5,070 bases of DNA, taken from the NCBI GenBank assembly GCA_009177215.1, contig WFLY01000130.1:5214-10283 (forward strand), in the 5' to 3' direction. Positions 1 through 5,070 of this stretch are shown piece by piece; positions within the stretch are counted from its first letter, which is position 1; each line of letters opens with the position of its first letter. The notes under the pieces were generated by a model, which was given only the letters and a program-made list of their open reading frames with translations, made no database searches and was not told the DNA's origin. This DNA is from Bacillota bacterium (GTDB lineage: Bacteria > Bacillota > Clostridia > Lachnospirales > Lachnospiraceae). Position numbers and translations under genes: made by a program.

Positions 1-1216
1 ATGGTTTCCAGTGTTGTATTATAGAACCTCCCGCATCCCTCTCCGCTTGCATTTGTACGGCTTTTGAGTTAAGAATTACTGTCAGATAATCTGGATTTAC
101 CTCATTTTCATCTAATACCTTTAAATGCAACAATGCGCCTGATGTTATAAATGGCTCATCCGCTTCTACTCTGTATGCAATTCCCACACTTCCGTCTTTT
201 GTTAGCAAAATCGTTCCTTTTGCTGGAAACAAATTTTCCATATTGTCAACCAAATTATATGGCAGTTTTATTTTGGGTTCTGTTATCCCATATTTTGTAA
301 TATCACTTACACGAACAAATGGAATTCCTATATCAGAATAACAATCGCTACCCGGTTCTATTGATTTATCTATTTCAACTATATTTCCCAGTTTTTCGCA
401 ATCAAATTTAGAAAGTATTGCAAATAAGTCATCATACTTTTTCTGATAATACTCCGCATCTAATCTCCCCATATCCCCAAAAGAATTTTGGAATGACTTG
501 ATGGAATACTGCTCAGTTTGAAAATTAAAACTCTGCAATCCCAATGTTTCTATCAGCAATTCCTCTGCTTCACTGTAAATATGTACTGCCTCATCCATAA
601 GCATTTTAATTCTATCTACATACACCTTACAAATATACTGTAATTCCTTTGAAAATTTGGGAATAAATAATTGTTCAAAATCTTCTAATAACAAACCCGT
701 TTGTGCCGCACCACGCTTAAATTTCTGAATTTGATTCTGCCCATATTTTGTCTTAATGAATATAAGCATCGTTTCTGGTATAATACTTTCATCGCATGAT
801 CGCAATATTGCCAATTTACAACTGCAAGTTGCCTCCCTGTCAGATGTCACCAATGCGCTGTTTCCAATAATTGCTCCAACGATTGACATCAACACATCGC
901 CTTTCTTTAAATAGGAGCGCCGCATCGTAGGTTTATTATATGCCTCATTTGAAATGTTTAGTGGACTTGAATTTTCAATAAACAAATTATATATATCTTG
1001 CCCTCTGTAATATGGTACACCTTCATTGCAAAACTCATCGCTAATAGACATATGATTCCCATCAGAAACATTAAAGCATTCGCTGAATGCATTTTTATCC
1101 CATTTATCCAAAACTTGTTCTACAAGAAGGTTCTTTTTTTGATAAAACTCTGCATCAATTCTACTTGTTCTTTCTAAATCTGATAACCTTATTTCACTAA
1201 TCTCTAACCCATCCAT
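1..1216 (-). CDS. hsdS: Specificity (S) subunit of a Type I-like restriction-modification system, 3' end outside window
   Basis: This subunit recognises the DNA target and positions the methylase/nuclease. From ATG at 1216, 405 residues are visible and the frame runs off the left edge. Two target recognition halves are seen. Residues about 8-190 begin with RIDAEFYQKK and contain GVPYYRGQDI and KKGDVLMSIVGAIIGNSALV. Residues about 243-405 begin with RLDAEYYQKK and contain GIPFVRVSDI, LLTKDGSVGIAYRV and AGGSIIQHWKP. Between them, residues 190-240 form the expected helical spacer. The usual final conserved helix is missing, so perhaps 50-70 residues lie outside (family-based estimate). The start is uncertain. 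ATG 1216 has only a weak GAGAAG three bases upstream, but the frame is open back to 1309 and can join the upstream methylase by a -1 shift in a T8 run. The two halves imply a bipartite target; its sequence cannot be predicted. Low GC fits a mobile defence gene. Confidence 0.93.
   Translation of the reverse strand, partial: MDGLEISEIRLSDLERTSRIDAEFYQKKNLLVEQVLDKWDKNAFSECFNVSDGNHMSISDEFCNEGVPYYRGQDIYNLFIENSSPLNISNEAYNKPTMRRSYLKKGDVLMSIVGAIIGNSALVTSDREATCSCKLAILRSCDESIIPETMLIFIKTKYGQNQIQKFKRGAAQTGLLLEDFEQLFIPKFSKELQYICKVYVDRIKMLMDEAVHIYSEAEELLIETLGLQSFNFQTEQYSIKSFQNSFGDMGRLDAEYYQKKYDDLFAILSKFDCEKLGNIVEIDKSIEPGSDCYSDIGIPFVRVSDITKYGITEPKIKLPYNLVDNMENLFPAKGTILLTKDGSVGIAYRVEADEPFITSGALLHLKVLDENEVNPDYLTVILNSKAVQMQAERDAGGSIIQHWKP
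437..466 (-). repeat. Near-repeat at start of second TRD half of hsdS (copy 2)
   Basis: Thirty bases encoding RLDAEYYQKK match the segment at 1133-1162 at 25 of 30 positions by direct comparison. The pair marks equivalent points at the start of each target recognition half. In S subunits such internal repeats reflect ancient duplication of the half-subunit and can support recombination that exchanges recognition domains. Confidence 0.7.
1133..1162 (-). repeat. Near-repeat at start of first TRD half of hsdS (copy 1)
   Basis: This segment encodes RIDAEFYQKK near the N-terminus of the S subunit. It pairs with 437-466 (25 of 30 bases identical, same orientation, 696 bases apart). It contains a run of seven A in the coding strand (1140-1134). 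Confidence 0.7.
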
Positions 1217-1263
1217 CAACTTCTCATAATACACTTTATCAAACTCCGTCGCAGATGGGTCAT
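1216..1263 (-). other. 15-codon mini-ORF linking methylase stop to S start (possible coupling ORF)
   Basis: ATG at 1263 directly abuts the methylase TAG (TAGATG) and opens a frame of 15 codons (MTHLRRSLIKCIMRS). It ends in TGA at 1218-1216, and this TGA overlaps the ATG at 1216 of the S gene (TGATG). Such an arrangement could carry terminating ribosomes to the S start by two reinitiation steps. The nearest SD, AAGGAG at 1291-1286, is 22 bases from ATG 1263, too far for normal initiation. The mini-ORF overlaps the region that reads well as protein in the S frame, so it may be chance. It is listed because it is the main alternative to the frameshift model. Confidence 0.25.
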
Positions 1264-1291
1264 CTAAAAAAAACTTAAATGCTCCTTCCTT
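1253..1291 (-). promoter_or_regulatory. Candidate programmed -1 frameshift site joining methylase to S subunit
   Basis: Reading on the minus strand, SD-like AAGGAG (1291-1286) is followed after 12 bases by the zero-frame slippery heptamer T TTT TTT (1273-1267) and at once by the methylase stop TAG (1266-1264). A 5-bp stem with a 3-base loop, AGATG-ACC-CATCT (1265-1253), comes next. A -1 slip on the heptamer gives LSFF then LDDPSATEFDKVYYEKL, entering the S frame at MDGLEISEI. The elements and frames are read directly. The analogy is to dnaX-type recoding, where an upstream SD, a slippery heptamer and a downstream structure act together. The hairpin is small and closer to the slip site than usual. 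The same T8 run could instead vary in length during replication. Function is inferred. Confidence 0.5.
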
Positions 1292-3234
1292 GCAAATTCC
1301 ATAAATGCCTCAGCAATTCCGTCTTCCGTCAATCCGTCATGGTTATACAAATCATGCTTTACAATTAAGTGATCGTGCATATCCAACATATAAGAAGCAT
1401 CCTCATTCACACGGTAAATTTTATCCCCTGAATTGTCCTTGCTTGGCTCTCTCATTGTTGCAAAGAAAATTGGATAGTCCTCTTTTTTTGGGCACAGTTC
1501 ATCATCCCACTTTTGGACAAACAAAACTGAGGTCTTCGTTCCTGTATGCGGCTTAAACACATTCCCATGTAACCCAACAACTGCAAGTATCCTGCATCTT
1601 TCCGCAATAAAATCCCGAATGTATTTATCAGAAGCGTTATTAAACCTTCCTTGCGGCAGAACAATCGCCATCCGTCCTCCATCTTTTAGAAATGATAAAT
1701 TCCTCTCTATAAACAAAATATCCCTTCCAACTTTAGACTGATATTTTCCCTTTGCATTTTTACCCAACTCGTATTTCGAGATAATGCGGCTCTCCTTAAT
1801 GTCTCCTGCAAACGGCGGATTTGCCATAAGAACATCAAACGTAAAATCTCTGTTTTGATTTTTCGTTTTGCGCATATTTTTAAGACCTCTCCAACCATCA
1901 TAATAAATATCTTCCCATTCTTCGTCTTTTGTAAAATCATCCCATCTGTCATAATCCAACGTGTTCAAATGCATAACATTTGTTCTGCCATCGCCCGCAA
2001 TCAAATTCAATGTCCTACCAACCCGCACTGCCTTTGTGTCAAAATCAATCGCAAACACATGATCCCTTACATAATCTTCACACTCTGGTGGTTTCTTTTC
2101 CAATGTAAAAAGATGACTTTGTGGGATTCCCTTTTCCGCAAGAATACTTTTCCATACATGAAAAATCGTATGTACAGGAAAACCGCAGCTCCCTGCGGCA
2201 GTATCAATCATTTTTTCATACTTCTTAGGATTGAGCATTTTCACGCACATATCAATTACATACCTCGGTGTAAAATACTGCCCTTTCTCGCCCTTTTGTG
2301 ATTTACTCATCAAATATTCAAACGCATCGTCCACAACATCAAGATTTGAATTGAATAGTTTTACATCCTGCAAGCTGGCTACACACACTGCTAAATGAGA
2401 AGCGGTCAATGCTATTTTTTCATCATCATTAAATACACCTGCCCATTTTTTCTTTGCCTTGTTAAAAAGCTCCTGTATACTGCTTTTCAAATCTTCGTCC
2501 GTATCGCCATAATTGCGAAACTCAAGCGTCCTCGACTTGTCTCTGCCGCTTTCCATTTCATCATAAAGCTTTGTAAATATCAACTTGAATACTTCTTCAA
2601 ATACATCAACACCTGCATTAGCAAGAACCTCGTCTTCCATTTCCTCGATAAGACCCTTTAAAGATTTTTTCTCACTTACCAGCTTGTCCTTTGCAACTAA
2701 ATCTTCAATTGTCCATCGTTCTGTCAAAATATCCTTTAATTTCTGATTTTCTTTAGGAATATTGGGTATGTCCTCAAAAAAATTCGGGTCTTTTCTATGG
2801 TAGTAGGAAATCTGATCACCATTCGTCCATACGCCGATAATTGCTCCTGTTGCATTACAATAAGATTTTAACTGCTCCTTACCATCTTTTAGCTTGGGCT
2901 TTTTTAATTCAACAATAATTTCCTCTGATGTAACATGGGATTTATTAAAAATAACAATATCTGCACGTTTCTTTTCACGCCCAAATGTAATCACCCTCTC
3001 AAGCTCCATTCGCTCTATCGGATAGCCATATTCATGTACTAGTTTATAGATATATAACTGCCTGACAATTTCTTCCGGTGTCAGTTTCACATCTTTATTT
3101 CTAACCAGACACCTTATATACACCTGTTCATTTTTCTTCACGATATTTTGCTCAACGGCATTTATTGTGCTGTCACTAAATTGTGTCATCTTATATTCAG
3201 ATTTTTTTATAATTTCAGCTAAAATCTTACTCAT
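1264..3234 (-). CDS. hsdM: N6-adenine DNA methyltransferase (HsdM-like) with N-terminal PD-(D/E)XK nuclease-like domain
   Basis: This 656-residue protein should transfer methyl from S-adenosylmethionine to adenine N6 in the target set by the S subunit. Residues about 51-160 resemble the HsdR N-terminal nuclease fold (HSDR_N_2): RADIV (D92), VELKK (E109, K111) and Q121xxxY125, the set expected for a PD-(D/E)XK site plus the Type I QxxxY motif. Residues about 185-310 look like the helical HsdM N domain. The catalytic domain has GQYFTP (319-324), the SAM-binding motif DTAAGSCGF (344-352, a variant of DPAxGSGGF) and NPPF (472-475). LPQGRFNN and TGTKTSVLFVQKW follow. ATG 3234 is supported by AAAGGAG ten bases upstream. 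The gene lies 35 bases after the 144-residue ORF and directly before the S frame. Nuclease plus methylase in one chain suggests a BcgI-like enzyme able to cut and methylate. Alternatively it is a Type I M subunit with an accessory domain. Homology is seen; cleavage activity is inferred. Confidence 0.95.
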   Translation of the reverse strand: MSKILAEIIKKSEYKMTQFSDSTINAVEQNIVKKNEQVYIRCLVRNKDVKLTPEEIVRQLYIYKLVHEYGYPIERMELERVITFGREKKRADIVIFNKSHVTSEEIIVELKKPKLKDGKEQLKSYCNATGAIIGVWTNGDQISYYHRKDPNFFEDIPNIPKENQKLKDILTERWTIEDLVAKDKLVSEKKSLKGLIEEMEDEVLANAGVDVFEEVFKLIFTKLYDEMESGRDKSRTLEFRNYGDTDEDLKSSIQELFNKAKKKWAGVFNDDEKIALTASHLAVCVASLQDVKLFNSNLDVVDDAFEYLMSKSQKGEKGQYFTPRYVIDMCVKMLNPKKYEKMIDTAAGSCGFPVHTIFHVWKSILAEKGIPQSHLFTLEKKPPECEDYVRDHVFAIDFDTKAVRVGRTLNLIAGDGRTNVMHLNTLDYDRWDDFTKDEEWEDIYYDGWRGLKNMRKTKNQNRDFTFDVLMANPPFAGDIKESRIISKYELGKNAKGKYQSKVGRDILFIERNLSFLKDGGRMAIVLPQGRFNNASDKYIRDFIAERCRILAVVGLHGNVFKPHTGTKTSVLFVQKWDDELCPKKEDYPIFFATMREPSKDNSGDKIYRVNEDASYMLDMHDHLIVKHDLYNHDGLTEDGIAEAFMEFARKEHLSFF

Positions 3235-3244
3235 TTGTTCTTTT

Positions 3245-3251
3245 CTCCTTT
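3245..3251 (-). promoter_or_regulatory. Ribosome binding site of the methylase gene
   Basis: AAAGGAG lies ten bases upstream of ATG 3234. It is a strong Shine-Dalgarno match and fixes the methylase start there rather than at the internal Met16. Confidence 0.8.
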
Positions 3252-3269
3252 AAAATAAAATAGCCGCTT

Positions 3270-3704
3270 TTACAATAAAAATTGCTCTATTTCTTTAACT
3301 GTAAACATACCACTCGCTTTCAGCAATTTTTTCATACATTGTTTTATTGTTTCGTTATGAATGCATTGTTTAGCCTCGTAATCGTAAACAACACTAATCA
3401 TTATTTTTAACTGTTGCTCAATTTCCGACACAGTAACTTGATTGTAAAAACCCATTCCAACATTGCAAATGCACATCGTACTTTTTGCATTTATAAAATC
3501 TTTGTATTTATGCAGGTATTCCTGCAGCGTATTCCACATAAACACTTTATCTTTACTCGCGATTGCTTCTCTTGCTTTCTTGCTCATCATTTGTGATTTT
3601 GTAGCCACCTGATGCGTCATATCGACCGCTTTAATGATTGCTTTAATATATTCCATTACCTTTTCATCATCTGCGCACTGTAAATTCTGATAATTATTTT
3701 CCAT
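3270..3704 (-). CDS. Uncharacterised 144-residue, mostly helical protein at head of the RM unit
   Basis: I do not recognise this family. ATG 3704 is preceded by AAAGGAG with a four-base gap, and the protein ends in TAA at 3272-3270. The sequence is soluble-looking, without signal peptide or membrane segment. It is rich in amphipathic helical stretches such as DEKVMEYIKAIIKAVDM (residues 13-29) and a Lys/Ala-rich segment (36-54). Five cysteines (10, 78, 80, 114, 123) include a CIC pair but no clear metal-binding spacing. No convincing helix-turn-helix or enzyme motif is visible. It is co-directional with the methylase, with 35 bases between them and no terminator, so the two are probably co-transcribed. 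Its position as first gene would suit a regulator or accessory factor of the system, but that is inference from location only. It could also be an unrelated hypothetical gene. Confidence 0.8.
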   Translation of the reverse strand: MENNYQNLQCADDEKVMEYIKAIIKAVDMTHQVATKSQMMSKKAREAIASKDKVFMWNTLQEYLHKYKDFINAKSTMCICNVGMGFYNQVTVSEIEQQLKIMISVVYDYEAKQCIHNETIKQCMKKLLKASGMFTVKEIEQFLL

Positions 3705-3708
3705 ACTG

Positions 3709-3715
3709 CTCCTTT
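3709..3715 (-). promoter_or_regulatory. Ribosome binding site of the 144-residue ORF
   Basis: AAAGGAG sits four bases before ATG 3704. The spacing is short but the match is full, and it supports this ORF as a real gene. Confidence 0.7.
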
Positions 3716-3744
3716 AAGATAAAATCTGAAAATTGCTTTAGCAT

Positions 3745-3794
3745 CTTTACTATCACAAAATAGAACTTTATTTTTCTAATGCTTTACCTATCAC
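3745..3794 (-). repeat. Pair of direct repeats in the leader, possible operator
   Basis: GTGATAGGTAAAG (3794-3782) and GTGATAGTAAAG (3756-3745) differ only by one inserted G. They lie in the same orientation with starts 38 bases apart. The first copy would cover roughly +8 to +20 of the predicted transcript, a place where a repressor could act. Whether they bind a protein is not known. They are the only notable repeat in the 158-base spacer. Confidence 0.4.
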
Positions 3795-3807
3795 TTTTAA
3801 ATATTTT

Positions 3808-3836
3808 ATCATATATTATTATTTTCTCCGACACAA
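3808..3836 (-). promoter_or_regulatory. Probable sigma-A type promoter for the RM unit
   Basis: On the minus strand a -35 box TTGTGT (3836-3831) and a -10 box TATGAT (3813-3808) are separated by exactly 17 bases in a very AT-rich stretch. Transcription would begin near 3801, leaving a leader of about 97 bases before ATG 3704. The -10 box differs from TATAAT at one position and the -35 box from TTGACA at two. AT-rich spacers throw up such matches by chance, so confidence is moderate. Confidence 0.5.
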
Positions 3837-3862
3837 TATTTATATTTTTAAGCAACCCTTTT

Positions 3863-5070
3863 TTAAATCATTCCAAAATATTTCAACGCCTCAATTATTG
3901 CCGACTCTTTTTCCAATGGACACTTTGGAATCTTTGTATCTTCTGACTTTGCCTTGTTGTAGTTCGCGCGCTCTATAATCCCACATTTCCTCTTTACCTG
4001 CGCAATATACAGATTCCTAACTTGCAATCCCGTCTGTTCCTTCACATACGCCTTAATTTCCTCATAAGTCGCCTTGCTCTCCGCAGCCGTCAAATCCATC
4101 TCATCCAGATTCAGTTCCACCTCAATATGATGCTCAACATTAAGTTTGGACAACAAGCATACCGTCTCCACATGTACCGTCATCCCAAACTGGTCCACCC
4201 CTCTTACCCTTTTCACCTCATATCCTCCCTCACACAGCACTTTCAAATCCCTTGCCAAGGTGGCGGAGTCGCAGCTGACGTACACAATCCTTTTTGGCTG
4301 CATTCGCAGCATGGTGGCGAGGCACGCCTCGTCACAGCCCTTGCGGGGCGGATCTACTACAATAACGTCCGGATGAAGCATTTCCCGACTCTCATCAGGG
4401 TTGTGAATTTTTCTATCTCTTGTCTCCACAGCGCTTGCTTTCGCACCAGTATTCCTCTTGTAAAATTCAGGCAGAACATCTTCCGCCCTTCCTACAAAGA
4501 ATTGGGTGTTTAAAAGGTTGTTGCGCCGGGCATTCTCCCAGGCATTCTCGATTGCCTGAGGGATGATTTCCACTCCGAAGACTTGTTTAGCTTTCTTTGC
4601 GAGAAACAGGGAAATGGTACCGATACCGCAGTACAAATCCCATACGGTCTCTTTGCCGGTGAGACCGGCATATTCCAGAGCAAGACTGTAGAGCTTTTCG
4701 GTCTGTACAGGGTTCACTTGATAGAAGGACAGGGGAGAAATTTTGAAAATCAGGGATTCGCCTGTAAAAGGATAATCTTCCCTTTGCATATCTCTCACAT
4801 GAATGGTATCTGTAATAGTAGGCTCCCCCCAAAGGGTATGAACCTCCTTACCCATAATTACATTGGTATTTTCGGTATTAATATTTACCGACACACTTGT
4901 CATTCCTTTGATTTGTGCTAATTTACTCAAAAACTCTTCTTGAGCCGGAAGAAACTCCTCCACTCCGTCTTTAATGTCTGATACGCCACTATTCAACTGT
5001 GACATTTTTGTCATTATACTCGACCTGCCTGCAGGCTGCCAATTAATTACCAGACAAACCATAATTTCTC
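3863..5070 (-). CDS. rlmD: 23S rRNA (uracil-C5)-methyltransferase, RlmD/RlmCD family, 5' end outside window
   Basis: This enzyme methylates C5 of a uracil in 23S rRNA (U1939 in E. coli numbering; some Firmicute members also modify U747). Numbering from the Met at 5062, motifs are [14 protein letters not shown] (112-125), SAM motif DLYCGIGT (142-149), DPPRKG (237-242), [13 protein letters not shown] with nucleophile Cys264, and [10 protein letters not shown] with probable general base Glu299. The frame is still open at 5070 (Glu-Ile before that Met), so the true N-terminus, with the TRAM domain and any Fe-S cysteines, is outside. Residues about 307-399 form an extension with [18 protein letters not shown] and [11 protein letters not shown]. 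It is absent from E. coli RlmD but familiar from Firmicute members. Residues 203-231 look like a variable polar insertion before DPPRKG. It is richer in GC than the downstream genes. TrmA (tRNA U54) is a less likely identity because of the Firmicute RlmD-like features. Confidence 0.9.
   Translation of the reverse strand, partial: EIMVCLVINWQPAGRSSIMTKMSQLNSGVSDIKDGVEEFLPAQEEFLSKLAQIKGMTSVSVNINTENTNVIMGKEVHTLWGEPTITDTIHVRDMQREDYPFTGESLIFKISPLSFYQVNPVQTEKLYSLALEYAGLTGKETVWDLYCGIGTISLFLAKKAKQVFGVEIIPQAIENAWENARRNNLLNTQFFVGRAEDVLPEFYKRNTGAKASAVETRDRKIHNPDESREMLHPDVIVVDPPRKGCDEACLATMLRMQPKRIVYVSCDSATLARDLKVLCEGGYEVKRVRGVDQFGMTVHVETVCLLSKLNVEHHIEVELNLDEMDLTAAESKATYEEIKAYVKEQTGLQVRNLYIAQVKRKCGIIERANYNKAKSEDTKIPKCPLEKESAIIEALKYFGMI

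Noticed and set aside
1129..1145. A AAA AAG slippery-type heptamer inside the start of hsdS
   Set aside because: It encodes conserved Gln-Lys-Lys in both TRD halves, and I see no SD-like element or structure placed to stimulate slipping.
1855..2301. Plus-strand ORF of 148 codons inside the methylase gene
   Set aside because: It is antisense to conserved methylase motifs, has no family resemblance and is low-complexity in composition. It is a shadow of the real gene.
3235..3269. Separate promoter or terminator between the 144-residue ORF and the methylase
   Set aside because: The 35-base gap holds the methylase ribosome binding site and no stem-loop or paired promoter boxes. Co-transcription is simpler.
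3820..3862. Possible terminator after the rRNA methyltransferase gene
   Set aside because: Only a short AT-only palindrome (AATATAAATATT) and an A run on the coding strand are present. There is no GC stem followed by a T tract, so read-through into the RM unit remains possible.
4022..4513. Plus-strand ORF of 163 codons opposite the rRNA methyltransferase
   Set aside because: It lies antisense to the catalytic motifs DPPRKG and YVSCDS and reads as non-protein-like sequence.
1..5070. tRNA or rRNA genes, CRISPR array, insertion sequence or attachment site
   Set aside because: No regularly spaced repeats, transposase motifs, terminal inverted repeats or tRNA-like cloverleaf were seen on reading either strand.

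Overview
The window looks like a chromosomal segment of a low-to-moderate GC Gram-positive bacterium, most likely a clostridial or Lachnospiraceae-type Firmicute. This is inferred from strong AAAGGAG ribosome binding sites, AT-rich spacers, and an RlmD-type methyltransferase carrying the C-terminal extension that I associate with Firmicutes. All genes lie on the minus strand, so the reading order is right to left.

At the right end (5070 to 3863) is the 3' part of a housekeeping gene for a 23S rRNA uracil-C5 methyltransferase (RlmD/RlmCD/TrmA family). Its N-terminal TRAM and Fe-S part lies beyond the window. A 158-base AT-rich spacer follows (3862-3705). It holds a plausible sigma-A promoter and a pair of near-identical 12-13 base direct repeats just downstream of it. 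No convincing terminator for the methyltransferase gene is visible there.

That promoter would drive a three-gene unit: an unrecognised 144-residue helical protein (3704-3270), a 656-residue N6-adenine DNA methyltransferase with an N-terminal PD-(D/E)XK nuclease-like domain (3234-1264), and a two-TRD specificity subunit (1216 to beyond the left edge). Nuclease and methylase in one chain with a separate specificity chain is the layout of BcgI-like (Type IIB/IIG) restriction-modification enzymes. Classical Type I systems keep the nuclease in a separate HsdR. An hsdR gene could still lie beyond the left edge.

The most interesting site is the methylase/specificity junction (1291-1216). The methylase ends in a run of eight T followed by TAG. 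The specificity frame is open through that run and has no well-placed start codon near the only good Shine-Dalgarno sequence. An SD-like AAGGAG lies 12 bases before a T TTT TTT slippery heptamer, and a small hairpin follows directly. Together they resemble a dnaX-type programmed -1 frameshift cassette that would make a single nuclease-methylase-specificity polypeptide beside the free methylase. A T8/T9 length change would produce the same fusion genetically. A competing model is termination-reinitiation through a 15-codon mini-ORF whose TGA overlaps the ATG at 1216.

The restriction-modification part is visibly more AT-rich than the methyltransferase gene, which fits an acquired defence cassette placed downstream of a core gene.
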